From positions 1,240,001 to 1,304,000 of the forward strand of contig NZ_CP150918.1 in NCBI RefSeq assembly GCF_039908635.1: a stretch of DNA of 64,000 bases, read 5' to 3'. Position 1 is the stretch's first letter, and every line of letters starts with the position of its first letter. The DNA comes from Pseudomonas purpurea. GTDB lineage: Bacteria > Pseudomonadota > Gammaproteobacteria > Pseudomonadales > Pseudomonadaceae. A program made the position numbers and the translations under genes. Under the pieces are notes generated by a model, which saw nothing but the letters and a program-made list of their open reading frames with translations, ran no database searches and had not been told where the DNA came from. Positions 45,500-55,249 of the stretch are shown here, in pieces.

Positions 45500-46699
45500 T
45501 TAGATAGCCCCGCCTTCACGCAGTTGCGCGATCTGCCCCGCGTCATAGCCAAGATCGTTGAGTACCTGCGTCGTGTGTTCACCCAATGTCGGCCCGACCC
45601 ATTCGGAGCTGCCGGGTGTCTCTGAGAGTTTCGGCACGATCCCCGGCATCTTGAAGTCTTTGCCATCGGGCAGTTTGGCGTGCAGGAACATCTCCCTCGC
45701 CAGGTACTGCGGATCGCTGAACATATCCTCGGCACTGAAGATCCGGCTGGCCGGCACTTCGGCCTGATTCAACTGCTCGATCACCGATTCCAGCGGCAGT
45801 GAGCTGACCCAGCGATCGATCACCCCGTAGAGTTCATCGCGGCGGCTGTCGCGGCCATCGTTGCTGGCCAGTTGCGGATCATCGGCCAGGTCATCGCGGC
45901 CAATGGTCTGCATGAAGCGCTTGAAGATCGCATCGCCATTGGCGCCGATCTGTACATGTTTGCCGTCGACGCTGGTGTGGATGGAGGAGGGCGTGATGCC
46001 GGGCATGATGTTGCCGGTGCGCTCGCGAATGAAGCCGAACACATCGAACTCCGGGACCATGCTTTCCATCATGGCGAAGATCGCCTCATACAACGCCACG
46101 TCCACCACTTGCCCCTGGCCGCCGTTCACTTCGCGGTGTCGCAGGGCCATCAACGCACCGATCACGCCCCACAGCGCGGCAATCGAGTCACCGATGGAAA
46201 TCCCGGTGCGCACCGGCGGGCGGTCCTCGAAACCGGTGATGTAGCGTAAGCCCCCCATGGATTCGCCGACGGCGCCGAAGCCCGGTTGATCCTTCATCGG
46301 CCCGGTCTGGCCGAACCCCGAAAGCCGCACCATCACCAGTTTCGGGTTCAGGGCATGCAGCACGTCCCAGCCCAGGCCGAGTTTTTCCAGCACGCCGGGG
46401 CGGAAGTTTTCGATCAGGATGTCGGCGTCCGCCAGCAACTGTTTGAGGATCGCCAGGCCATCGGGGTGCTTGAGGTTCAGCGTCAGGGATTTCTTGTTGC
46501 GCGCCTGAACGAACCACCACAGCGAAGTGCCCTCATACAGCTTGCGCCATTTGCGCAGCGGATCACCGCCATCCGGGGACTCGATCTTGATCACGTCGGC
46601 GCCGAACTCGGCACAGATGCGCGAGGCAAACGGCCCGGCGATCAAGGTGCCAAGTTCGATGACTTTCAATCCGGCGAGGGGTTTGCTGAGGCTGTTCAT
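45500..46699 (-). CDS. CaiB/BaiF family (class III) CoA transferase
   Basis: A 399-residue enzyme that moves CoA between carboxylic acids. The family start KVIELGTLIAGPFASRICAEFGADVIKIE is followed by the catalytic aspartate in TGISIGDSIAALWGVIGAL and the end segment PTLGEHTTQVLNDLGY. Substrate pair unknown; relatives act on formyl/oxalyl, succinyl, carnitine or itaconyl CoA groups. It is transcribed away from the yqiJ cluster, with a 380-base divergent spacer. Confidence 0.92.
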   Translation of the reverse strand: MNSLSKPLAGLKVIELGTLIAGPFASRICAEFGADVIKIESPDGGDPLRKWRKLYEGTSLWWFVQARNKKSLTLNLKHPDGLAILKQLLADADILIENFRPGVLEKLGLGWDVLHALNPKLVMVRLSGFGQTGPMKDQPGFGAVGESMGGLRYITGFEDRPPVRTGISIGDSIAALWGVIGALMALRHREVNGGQGQVVDVALYEAIFAMMESMVPEFDVFGFIRERTGNIMPGITPSSIHTSVDGKHVQIGANGDAIFKRFMQTIGRDDLADDPQLASNDGRDSRRDELYGVIDRWVSSLPLESVIEQLNQAEVPASRIFSAEDMFSDPQYLAREMFLHAKLPDGKDFKMPGIVPKLSETPGSSEWVGPTLGEHTTQVLNDLGYDAGQIAQLREGGAI

Positions 46700-47079
46700 G
46701 GCGCATCCACTGGGCAGGAAAACTCGCCTAGCCTAGACGATTGGCAGACGGGAAGGCAGCCTTTATCCGAGACCTTTTTCCCGGCGTTTCCTGGGGGGTG
46801 GGCAATCGGTGCTTCTCATTCTGGCTGGCAGCGGGTTTAATTACGCGCTGTCAACGGAATGCTCACCTCAGAAAAACCAGGGAAAGGTCTTATCGCAACA
46901 CCCTCCCTTATGAATATTTCCATGGCCTGAGACTTGTCTTGCGGCCTAATCGTGCGCGTTGGAAAACCGCATCGGGCCGCGTTCGCAGACGAATGCTCCA
47001 CCAGGAGCTCGTGCAGATTGACCGTTGTTTTCACGGCGAGGCCTTGAGCCTCGCCCGAATTTTCAGGGATAGGAAAGCG
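46700..47079. other. 380-base divergent spacer, CoA transferase / yqiJ cluster
   Basis: It should hold promoters for both directions, but I see no convincing -35/-10 pair or sigma-54 (GG-N10-GC) site. A frame stays open from 46741 into the yqiJ-like gene, but its first 113 residues are unlike a protein and ATG 47080 has a good ribosome binding site. Confidence 0.5.
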
Positions 47080-47721
47080 ATGGAAATCTTCCTGCAGACC
47101 GTACTGTCGTTCCCCACTGTGGTGTTCAGCTTTGTGTTGTGCCTGGCGATTATTTACTGGGCCATTGTCGCCTTCGGCCTGGTCGAAGTGGACGTGCTGG
47201 ACCTTGAGGCCGACGCGTTGCTTGAAGGCTCTGGCAACGCCGAGGGCCTGGCCGGTTTGCTGATCAAGTTCAAGCTCGACGGCGTGCCGGTCACGGTGGT
47301 GTTGACGCTGTTGGTGTTCTTCGGCTGGTTCTTCACTTATTTCGTGCAACTGTGGGTGCTCAGTCACTTCGCATTGGGGTTGTGGCTGTATCCGCTGGGG
47401 TTGGTGGTGCTGATTGGCGCACTGCTGCTGGCGGCGCCGATCAGTGCCGTTATCTGCAAACCGCTGCGGCCACTGTTTCACAAGCTGGAAGCCACCAGCA
47501 GCCGTTCCGTACTCGGCCAGACCGCCGTGGTGCGCAGTGGCCGGGTGACCCTGACGTTTGGCGAAGCACTGCTGGATGACGGCGGTGCCGGCCTGATTTT
47601 GCGCGTGCGTGCCGATGAGGCACGAGGTTTCAAGCGCGGCGATCGCGTCGTGTTACTGGAATACCTGGAGGCACAACACGCTTACCGGGTCATTACCGAG
47701 GACGAGTTGCGGGGCATCTGA
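47080..47721 (+). CDS. YqiJ-like inner-membrane protein with OB-fold domain
   Basis: A 213-residue membrane protein. Hydrophobic segments are at about residues 10-30, 65-85 and 90-125, followed by a cytosolic C-terminal OB/NfeD-like beta-domain (TAVVRSGRVTLTFGEALLDDG ... RGDRVVLLEYLEAQHAYRVI). It matches the YqiJ type, which accompanies flotillin genes just as NfeD proteins do. It probably anchors or organises the flotillin encoded 36 bases downstream. ATG 47080 has AGGA 6-9 bases upstream. First gene of the yqiJ-yqiK-ATPase cluster. Confidence 0.85.
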   Translation: MEIFLQTVLSFPTVVFSFVLCLAIIYWAIVAFGLVEVDVLDLEADALLEGSGNAEGLAGLLIKFKLDGVPVTVVLTLLVFFGWFFTYFVQLWVLSHFALGLWLYPLGLVVLIGALLLAAPISAVICKPLRPLFHKLEATSSRSVLGQTAVVRSGRVTLTFGEALLDDGGAGLILRVRADEARGFKRGDRVVLLEYLEAQHAYRVITEDELRGI

Positions 47722-47757
47722 CCCCGACTCCCTCAGAATCACAGGAGATAGATTTCA

Positions 47758-49821
47758 ATGGATTTACCGTCGCTGTTGCCCATCCTGCTCGGCCTGGGCC
47801 TTGTCGTTCTCGTGGTCGCCGGGTTGCTGGCTCTGTTCAAGGCCTTCTACATCAAGGTCCCGCAGGGCACCGCGCTGATCGTCAACGACATGTCCTCGAC
47901 GCCCAAGGTGCATTTCACCGGAGCCCTGGTGTACCCGGTGATCCACCTCAAGGAGTTCATGCGAATCTCCCTGATTACCCTGGAAGTCGACCGCCGTGCC
48001 AAGGACGGTTTGATCTGCCGCGACAACATGCGCGCCGACATCACCGTGGCGTTCTACCTGCGCGTCAATGAAACCCAGGAAGACGTCCTCAAGGTGGCCA
48101 AGGCCATTGGTGTCGACCGGGCTTCGGACCGCGCCGCCGTGAATGAATTGTTCAACGCCAAGTTCTCCGAAGCGCTGAAGACCGTCGGCAAGCAGTTCGA
48201 CTTCGTGCAGTTGTTCGAGAACCGTCAGGAGTTCCGTGACCGCATCATCGAAATGATCGGCAACGACCTGAACGGCTATGTGCTCGAAGACGTGGCCATC
48301 GACTACCTGGAGCAAACCGCCAAGAGTTCGCTGGACCCAAGCAACATTCTCGATGCCCAAGGTATCCGCAAGATCACCGAACTGACCGCGATGCAGAACG
48401 TGATCACCAACGAACTGGAGCGCAACCAGGAACTGGCGATCCAGAAGAAGAACGTCGAAACCCGTGAGGCCGCGCTGTCGCTGGAACGCCAGCAGGCAGA
48501 CGCCGAAGCCCGGCAGAAGCGTGAGATCGAAACCATCCGCGCCCGCGAAGAAGCCGAGACGTCCAAGGTCAAGGAAGAAGAGCGCCTGAAGTCCGAGCAG
48601 GCGCGTATTCAGACCCAGCAGGAAATCGACGTTCGCACCGAGAACCATCAGCGCGAAGTCGAAGTGGCGCAGCAGAACCGCCAGCGTGCGGTGGTGATCG
48701 AAGTCGAGAAAGTCACCCGCGCCAAGGACCTGGAAATCGTCTCGCGCGAGCGTGAAGTCGAACTGCAACGCATCGAGAAGGAAAAGGCGCTGGAAGAGCA
48801 GCGCAAGAACATCGCGACGGTGGTTCGCGAGCGCGTGGCGGTCGAGAAGACCGTGGCTCAGGAAGAGGAGCGTATCAAGGAAGTGCGTGAAGTCTCCGAG
48901 GCTGACCGCGTGAAGCAGGTCATCATCATCCAGGCGCAAGCCGAAGCCGAGCAGGAACTGGTGCGTCAGGTCAAACAGGCTGAAGCCGACGAAACCTGTT
49001 CCAAGCACAAGGCTGTGGAGATCAACAACATCGCCCAGGCTGAACTGGAAGCTGCCGCCAAACAGGCCGACGCGCAGAAACGTCGGGCCGAAGGTCTGGA
49101 AGCCGAGCGCGCAGCGCCGGGTCTGGCGGATGCGCGGGTGCTGGAAGTGACCACCGCCGCCCGGGAAAAAGAAGGCATGGCCGAGGCACGCGTGCGTGCC
49201 GAGCAACTGATTGCCGAGGCCCGTGGCGAGCAGGAAAAAGGCCTGGCCGATGCTCGCGTGCTGGAAGCGCAAGCCATCGCCAAGGAAAAGGATGGCATGG
49301 CCGAAGCCAAGGTCATGGAAGAAAAACTCGGTGCACAGGCTCGCGGCGAAGAGTTGCTCGGCGCCGCCAAGGCCAAGTCCACCAAGGACCTGGGCATGGC
49401 CGAAGCGCAGATTCTGCTGGAACGCCTGAACGCCGAAGCCGAAGGCCTGGGCAAGAAGTTTGCGGCCCTGGATGCCCTCAGCGACAGCGCTCGCCAGCAC
49501 GAAGAGTTCCGCATGCAACTGGAGAAAAACTTCGACGAAACCATGGCCTCCATCGCGGCCAACAAAGAGATCGCCAAGGAGCAATCGGTGGTGCTGGCCG
49601 CCGCCATGAGCAAGGCGAAGATCGAGATCGTCGGTGGCGAAGGCGACTTCTTCAATTCGTTCGCCAAATCGCTGTCGGTCGGCAAGGCCATCGAAGGCGT
49701 GGTCGGCAAGAGCCCGGTCGTGCAGGACGTGCTGGCGCGTTTGCTCAACGGCAAGGCGCCTGTTGGTGTGGCCGTGTCGGAGCGCAAGGCTGACGTCGAA
49801 GCGCCTGTCACCCAGGCGTGA
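47758..49821 (+). CDS. yqiK: Flotillin-family protein YqiK
   Basis: A 687-residue membrane-anchored scaffold. An N-terminal membrane segment (about residues 5-25) is followed by an SPFH/band-7 domain (about 30-200, with KVPQGTALIVNDMSSTPKVHF and RDNMRADITVAFYLRV), then a very long charged coiled coil rich in Ala, Glu, Arg and Lys (about 215-620). It contains two consecutive 40-residue repeats (about 455-494 and 495-534, each starting GLADARVLE). The C-terminal end (about 620-687) is hydrophobic and mixed. Flotillins form oligomers in membrane microdomains; YqiK has been linked to envelope integrity. ATG 47758 has AGGAG upstream. Confidence 0.9.
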   Translation: MDLPSLLPILLGLGLVVLVVAGLLALFKAFYIKVPQGTALIVNDMSSTPKVHFTGALVYPVIHLKEFMRISLITLEVDRRAKDGLICRDNMRADITVAFYLRVNETQEDVLKVAKAIGVDRASDRAAVNELFNAKFSEALKTVGKQFDFVQLFENRQEFRDRIIEMIGNDLNGYVLEDVAIDYLEQTAKSSLDPSNILDAQGIRKITELTAMQNVITNELERNQELAIQKKNVETREAALSLERQQADAEARQKREIETIRAREEAETSKVKEEERLKSEQARIQTQQEIDVRTENHQREVEVAQQNRQRAVVIEVEKVTRAKDLEIVSREREVELQRIEKEKALEEQRKNIATVVRERVAVEKTVAQEEERIKEVREVSEADRVKQVIIIQAQAEAEQELVRQVKQAEADETCSKHKAVEINNIAQAELEAAAKQADAQKRRAEGLEAERAAPGLADARVLEVTTAAREKEGMAEARVRAEQLIAEARGEQEKGLADARVLEAQAIAKEKDGMAEAKVMEEKLGAQARGEELLGAAKAKSTKDLGMAEAQILLERLNAEAEGLGKKFAALDALSDSARQHEEFRMQLEKNFDETMASIAANKEIAKEQSVVLAAAMSKAKIEIVGGEGDFFNSFAKSLSVGKAIEGVVGKSPVVQDVLARLLNGKAPVGVAVSERKADVEAPVTQA

Positions 49822-49850
49822 TCCCCGCGTAATACCCCGCAGCCACGAGC

Positions 49851-49890
49851 GCGACCGGCGAAGGTGCAAGCATTGACCTTCGTCGGTCGC
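49851..49890 (+). other. Long perfect hairpin between yqiK and the giant ATPase gene
   Basis: GCGACCGGCGAAGGT pairs with ACCTTCGTCGGTCGC over 15 base pairs including one G-U, with a 10-base loop. A second hairpin CACCCG-GCTTCG-CGGGTG (49890-49907) follows at once. A T-run at 49920-49925 comes 12 bases later. Could be a partial terminator or an mRNA processing site that sets the ratio of flotillin to ATPase. Confidence 0.6.
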
Positions 49891-49957
49891 ACCCGGCTTC
49901 GCGGGTGCTGTTATCTGCGTTTTTTCTGTACACCGCTGTAGATCCAGGAAGGCCACG

Positions 49958-52900
49958 ATGTCGGATGCTCAAGCCGCAACTCCCCCACAGGATGTATTGG
50001 ACAAGGCCGTCGCCGAGGGCGGCGCTTATGAGGTGCTGCACCGGCGCCTCCTGGACCAGGGGCATCGCCTGCGGCAAACCACCGAAGGCCTGAACCAGCG
50101 GCGCCTGGAAGAGTTCGGTAACAGCCGCATGGAAGTCATCGGACGTGTGCGCATCCGTACCGAGAACAACTGCATCGCCCGTGACATCGTTCAGGTCGGC
50201 GACTGTTTGTTGTTTGGCTACAACGTGTTTATCGGCCTGAAGAAAGAGACCCGCGTCATCGACGTGTTCTCCCTGTATCGGCTGGTGGAGGAGGGCGACG
50301 GCAACGAGGCCGAACCCGTACCGCTGGAAGGCACATTTTTGTCCGCCCAAGGGTTCCTCAACGATTTCAACGAGCTCTACACCTACTACAAGAACACCCG
50401 ACTGCTGCAACTGGCCATCCGTGACGGCAAGTTGCTGGCAAGTTTTCAGATCGGCGAACGCATCACCGACATCCGCGTGTTCCGTTGGTCGATCTCCCTC
50501 GATGGGCGCGACGTGCGCTACATCGACAACCGTGGCGAGCGCGACATTGCGTTGCCGGCGCCGTTCGACTTCGAATGGAAAAAGGCCACCCGCGAGATGG
50601 CCGTCGAAGGCCGTTTTCCGCACCTCAATATCCTCGACACGGTGTTCGTCGAAACCGTTGGCGGTGACCTCACCATCAAGGTCGAGAACAACACCGAGGA
50701 CGGTCTGGGCATCTACCGTGAAGACGTCCTCGACAAGACCCAGTCGCTGGACGATGCACAGTTCGAGTTCGCCCGCCTGGGCAGCCTGATCCTGCTCAAG
50801 GTGTTGCCGTACCGCGAAGAGCAGTGGCGCTACCTGGTGTTCAACGGGTTGACCCGCAAGGTCGAGCGTATCGATGCGATTGGCCTGGCCTGCGTCCAGT
50901 TGCCTGAAGACCACGGCATCATTTTTCCCGGTGGTTACTACCTGCAAAGCGGCGAGCACAAGTCGTTCGAACAGTCGATGGACGGCATGCGCTTCAAGCG
51001 TGCCGTGCGCTCGCCGAACGGCGAGGACGTGCAGTACATTTTTTACCATCCCGAGCAGGGACGGTCGGTGCTGCTCACCTACAACATGATCAACCGCCAG
51101 TTGCAGAACCCGTTGTTCGGCCACGGCTATGCGCGCCTGGAAGACGGGCGCATGGTGATTTTCGCCGCCGAAGGCGATGAGCCGACGCGCATCCACCCGA
51201 TGCAGGTCTGGCAGACGCCGTTCTTCACCGACGAGTACGCCGCCCGCCAACCGACCCGCAGCGGCTTCCTGGGACGCATCGGCAACGCTGAGCTGGTGCG
51301 CAGCGTCTCTGACCTGTATGACCTGTGCCGTGAAATCGACACGCCTTCGGTCTCGGTGCAACGCTATTCCCTGCTGTGCCAGAACACTCGGCGCTTGTTC
51401 GACGTCTACCACTGGCTCGGCAGCGAGCAGCTCGAAGGGCTGGCGCCGCTGCTGCGCGAGGTGGCCGCCACGTCCGAGTTGGTGCTGGACGAGTACGAGA
51501 AAGTCGAAAGCATTCGTCGTCAGTCCGACCAGGCCATGGTCGCGGCTGAGCATAAGCACAAAGCGTTGCTCGACAGCTTGCTGGTGGACAGTTGGAACCA
51601 GGTGCAAAGCTTCGTTGATGCGCTCAACGGCATCACCGCCCAGCGCGGTCTGTTGCTGACCATTCGCGACTACCGTTACATCGACGTGGCGCGCATCGAT
51701 GCCATGGAAGCCGAGTTGCTCAAGGCGCAGGAACGCACCGCCGCCGGCACCGCGACGTTCCTGGCCAGCGAGCAGGCCTTGCAGCCGTTCGTCACTCGCC
51801 TGGAGACCCTCGACGGCGAGGCGCAAAAATCGCAAACCGTGGCGCAACTGGCTGAACCGCTGGGCGCCTTGCAAACCATGGCGTCGGACCTCGACATGCT
51901 CTCCGGGCTGATGGCTTCGCTACAGATTGACGATGCGACCCAGCGCACGCGCATCATCGAATCGATCTCCGAGATTTATGCCCGGTTGAATCAGGCCAAG
52001 GCTCGGGGGGAACAACAACGCAAGGCGTTGGGCTCGACCGAAACCGTGGCGCAGTTCGGCGCCCAGTTCAAACTCTTCAGCCAGGGCATCACCAACGCGC
52101 TGGCGCAGGCCCAGGACCCGGAACGCTGCGACGAACAACTGTCGCGCCTGCTGGTGCAACTCGAAGAGCTGGAAAGCCGCTTCGGCGATCACGAACAGTT
52201 CCTCGGCGACGTCCTGACCAAGCGCGAGGAGTTGCTGGAAACCTTCGAAGCGCACAAACAATCGCTGCTCGACGAGCGCCAGCGCAAGGCTCAGGGGTTG
52301 CTCGATGCCGCCCGGCGAATCCTCGACAGCCTCGGTCGGCGCACGGCCAAATTCAGTCTGGCGGAAGAACTCAACGCGTTCTTCGCCGCCGATCCGCTGA
52401 TTCTCAAACTGCGCGAACTGGCTCAGCGCCTGCGCGAGCTCAAGGACAACGTCAAGGCCGACGACGTCGAGGCGCGCCTCAAGGGGGCTCGTGATCAGGC
52501 CGTGCGTGCCCTGCGCGACAAGAGCGAGCTGTTCGAGGAGGGCGGCAACGTCATCAAGCTCGGCCCGCGTCACCGCTTCAGCGTCAACACCCAGGAACTC
52601 GACCTGACCCTGATGCCGCGCGGTGACGAGTTGCACCTGCACCTCACCGGCACGGATTTTCTTGAGCCCCTGCGCGACCCTGAACTGGAAGCCCTGCGCT
52701 CGTTCTGGCAAGTGGCGCTGGAGTCGGAATCGGCCAACCTGTACCGCGCCGAATACCTCGCCGGCCAGGTGCTCGATGCCGCCGATGCCGGGCAGGAAGG
52801 CCTTAGCCTGGACGGCCTCAAGCAGCATCTTGCGCAGCCCGTGGAACTGGCGCGGTTGATCCGCGACTTCGCCACGCCGCGCTACAAGGAAGGTTACGAG

Positions 52901-55198
52901 AAAGGCATTCACGATCACGACGCCGCAGCGATTCTGGTGCAACTGTTGCCTCTGCGCGAAAGCGCCGGGCTGCTGCGTTACGGGCCCGCATCACGAGGCT
53001 TTGCCAGCCTGTTCTGGAGTCAGGCCCGCAGCGTGGACGCTCCCGCCCAATGGCCCGAGCGGGCACGCACCAGTCGGCACATCCAGCAACTGTTCGGTCG
53101 CCGTGAAGGGGTGGCGCAGTTGCAGGCGGAAATCGTGTCGGCGATGCAGGATTTCCTGATCGAACAACCGCTGGGGCTGGATTCGGCGGTGGTGAGTGAG
53201 GCTGCCGAGTACCTGGTTCAGGAACTCGCCGCCGAGCGTATCGAATTCACCTTCGGCAAATACGCCCGGCAGTTGCAGGAAGCGCTCAAGCTGCGCCTGC
53301 AAGGCGCCCGCATGTGGGACGACTATCAACAGGCGTTGGCGCGTCTGGCGCAACGTCCGGCGGCGCAATGGGCGCTGGCCGGCCATTGGCTGCAAGGCTT
53401 GTGCTCGCAGGACGAATTCGCCGCGCTGGCCGACTACGTGCCGGAAGCCGTGGCGTTGTCGTTGCTGGCCGAGGATTTCCCCAAACGCATCACCGAGGTC
53501 GATGTGCAGTTCACTGTGGATAACCTGATGGGCGAACACCCGCGCATCAAGGACCGCAGCCTGTCGCTCGCCGTGGACGATTTCTTCGCCCGGCTGCGTA
53601 CGCACCGCGAATACTTCCAGCCGGGTTTGCAGCGTTACCAGGCGTTGCGTCAGCGCATCATCGGTCGCGAGCGCGAGGCCTTGCGCCTGGCCGAGTTCAA
53701 GCCGCGCCCGTTGAGCTCCTTTGTGCGCAACAAACTGATCAACGACGTTTACCTCGGGGTGATCGGCGACAACCTGGCCAAGCAGATGGGCACCGTGGGC
53801 GAGAACAAGCGCACCGACCTCATGGGCCTGCTGATGCTGATTTCGCCGCCCGGTTACGGCAAAACCACCCTCATGGAATACGTGGCGCACCGTCTGGGGC
53901 TGATCTTCATGAAGATCAACGGCCCGGCGCTGGGCCACGACGTACGTTCCCTGGACCCGGCGCAGGCACCGGACGCCACCTCGCGTCAGGAGTTGGAGAA
54001 ACTCAGCCTGGCGCTGGAAATGGGCAACAACGTGATGCTCTATGTCGACGACATCCAGCACACCCATTCGGAGTTTTTGCAGAAGTTCATCTCGTTGTGC
54101 GACGGCACCCGGCGCATCGAAGGCGTATGGAAGGGCCGCACGCGGACCTATGACATGCGCGGCAAGAAATTCTGCGTGGTGATGTCGGGCAACCCGTACA
54201 CCGAGTCCGGCGAAGTCTTCAAGATTCCCGACATGCTCGCCAACCGGGCCGACATCTACAACCTGGGCGATACCCTGGGCGGGATGCAGGACGCCTTCGC
54301 CCTCAGCTACATCGAAAACGGCCTGACCTCCAACCCGGTGCTGGCGCCGCTGGCCACCCGCGACATGGCCGACGTCTACCGCTTCGTGGCCAAGGCCGAG
54401 GGCAAGCCGTTCTCCGGCAACGAGCTGAGCCACAGCTACAGCGGCGCCGAGATCAATGAGATCACCACCACCCTGCAACGCCTGATGCAGGTGCGTGACG
54501 TGGTGCTCAAGGTCAATCAACAGTACATCGCCAGTGCGGCGCAGGCCGATCAGTACCGCACGGAGCCGCCGTTCAAGTTGCAAGGCAGTTACCGCAACAT
54601 GAACAAAATGGCGGAGAAGATTTCTGCGGTGATGAACGACGCTGAGCTGCTGCAACTGCTCGCCGATCACTACCAGGGCGAGTCGCAACTGTTGACCACT
54701 GGCGCGGAAGAAAACCTGCTCAAACTGGCCGAACTGCGCGGCAATCAGACGTCGACCCAAAGCGAGCGCTGGGCGCAGATCAAGCGCGACTTCCAGCGCA
54801 ACAAGTCCATGGGCGGCAGCGACGGTGATGTCGGTGCGCGGGTGGTGGCGCAACTCAACGATCTGGTCGAAGGGGTACGGGGGCTCGCCCGGCAGCCGCA
54901 GGCCACCGAGGCTTCACTGCCGTGGCGCGAATTGCTGGCGGGGCTGGAAAAGCTCGGTCAGCAACCGGCGACCATCGATGTTCAGGTCAATGCGCCCGCG
55001 CAGCAGGGTGTGCGTGAAGTGCTGGAAAGCCTGGCCGCCAGCCTGGAACACAGCGTGCTGCCGCTGATCAAGGTGATGGACCGTAAGGTCGACATCGACC
55101 TGGACACCCACCATCGCATCAGCGATATCTCCAACCGGTTGAACGAGTTGGGGCAGATGCTGAGCAACGGCCAGGTGCCCACCCTGAGCGACGAATAA
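49958..55198 (+). CDS. Giant AAA+ ATPase (DUF3686-type, often labelled DNA repair ATPase)
   Basis: A 1746-residue soluble protein. The N-terminal half (about residues 45-460) reads as beta-strand-rich repeats of the DUF3686 type, perhaps a propeller (GDCLLFGYNVFIGLKKETRV, ARLEDGRMVIFAAEGDEPTR). A coiled-coil region (about 510-860) follows, then an AAA+ module with Walker A SPPGYGKTTLMEY (Lys1302) and Walker B VMLYVDDIQ (Asp1364-Asp1365), a sensor-like VVMSGNPYTESGEVFKIPDM and a helical lid. The name DNA repair ATPase has no support that I can see in the sequence. Position behind a flotillin and before two membrane-anchored helical-repeat proteins suggests envelope or membrane-stress work. A long hairpin lies upstream. 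Confidence 0.85.
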   Translation: MSDAQAATPPQDVLDKAVAEGGAYEVLHRRLLDQGHRLRQTTEGLNQRRLEEFGNSRMEVIGRVRIRTENNCIARDIVQVGDCLLFGYNVFIGLKKETRVIDVFSLYRLVEEGDGNEAEPVPLEGTFLSAQGFLNDFNELYTYYKNTRLLQLAIRDGKLLASFQIGERITDIRVFRWSISLDGRDVRYIDNRGERDIALPAPFDFEWKKATREMAVEGRFPHLNILDTVFVETVGGDLTIKVENNTEDGLGIYREDVLDKTQSLDDAQFEFARLGSLILLKVLPYREEQWRYLVFNGLTRKVERIDAIGLACVQLPEDHGIIFPGGYYLQSGEHKSFEQSMDGMRFKRAVRSPNGEDVQYIFYHPEQGRSVLLTYNMINRQLQNPLFGHGYARLEDGRMVIFAAEGDEPTRIHPMQVWQTPFFTDEYAARQPTRSGFLGRIGNAELVRSVSDLYDLCREIDTPSVSVQRYSLLCQNTRRLFDVYHWLGSEQLEGLAPLLREVAATSELVLDEYEKVESIRRQSDQAMVAAEHKHKALLDSLLVDSWNQVQSFVDALNGITAQRGLLLTIRDYRYIDVARIDAMEAELLKAQERTAAGTATFLASEQALQPFVTRLETLDGEAQKSQTVAQLAEPLGALQTMASDLDMLSGLMASLQIDDATQRTRIIESISEIYARLNQAKARGEQQRKALGSTETVAQFGAQFKLFSQGITNALAQAQDPERCDEQLSRLLVQLEELESRFGDHEQFLGDVLTKREELLETFEAHKQSLLDERQRKAQGLLDAARRILDSLGRRTAKFSLAEELNAFFAADPLILKLRELAQRLRELKDNVKADDVEARLKGARDQAVRALRDKSELFEEGGNVIKLGPRHRFSVNTQELDLTLMPRGDELHLHLTGTDFLEPLRDPELEALRSFWQVALESESANLYRAEYLAGQVLDAADAGQEGLSLDGLKQHLAQPVELARLIRDFATPRYKEGYEKGIHDHDAAAILVQLLPLRESAGLLRYGPASRGFASLFWSQARSVDAPAQWPERARTSRHIQQLFGRREGVAQLQAEIVSAMQDFLIEQPLGLDSAVVSEAAEYLVQELAAERIEFTFGKYARQLQEALKLRLQGARMWDDYQQALARLAQRPAAQWALAGHWLQGLCSQDEFAALADYVPEAVALSLLAEDFPKRITEVDVQFTVDNLMGEHPRIKDRSLSLAVDDFFARLRTHREYFQPGLQRYQALRQRIIGREREALRLAEFKPRPLSSFVRNKLINDVYLGVIGDNLAKQMGTVGENKRTDLMGLLMLISPPGYGKTTLMEYVAHRLGLIFMKINGPALGHDVRSLDPAQAPDATSRQELEKLSLALEMGNNVMLYVDDIQHTHSEFLQKFISLCDGTRRIEGVWKGRTRTYDMRGKKFCVVMSGNPYTESGEVFKIPDMLANRADIYNLGDTLGGMQDAFALSYIENGLTSNPVLAPLATRDMADVYRFVAKAEGKPFSGNELSHSYSGAEINEITTTLQRLMQVRDVVLKVNQQYIASAAQADQYRTEPPFKLQGSYRNMNKMAEKISAVMNDAELLQLLADHYQGESQLLTTGAEENLLKLAELRGNQTSTQSERWAQIKRDFQRNKSMGGSDGDVGARVVAQLNDLVEGVRGLARQPQATEASLPWRELLAGLEKLGQQPATIDVQVNAPAQQGVREVLESLAASLEHSVLPLIKVMDRKVDIDLDTHHRISDISNRLNELGQMLSNGQVPTLSDE

Positions 55199-55209
55199 CC
55201 TTGAGGCCG

Positions 55210-55238
55210 ACACGCCTGCGTCCTGGACGCAGGCGTGT
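55210..55238. terminator. Bidirectional hairpin between convergent ATPase and helical-repeat genes
   Basis: ACACGCCTGCGTCC and GGACGCAGGCGTGT are exact complements separated by one base. It has no strong T-run on either side but lies between two stop codons 52 bases apart. Confidence 0.7.
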
Positions 55239-55249
55239 TGCCGGGTGGC

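Noticed and set aside
45424..45735. N-terminal extension of the periplasmic protein at 44557
   Set aside because: It would overlap the CoA transferase gene on the same strand and bury the signal peptide.
46741..47079. N-terminal extension of the YqiJ-like protein
   Set aside because: The extra 113 residues have no similarity to the family; ATG 47080 has a good ribosome binding site and starts at the first membrane helix.
47764..49956. Long minus-strand frames through yqiK and through the giant ATPase gene (also 49808-51874 and 52991-54853)
   Set aside because: All are antisense to recognised proteins, rich in His, Val and Leu, and lack ribosome binding sites; shadows of codon bias.
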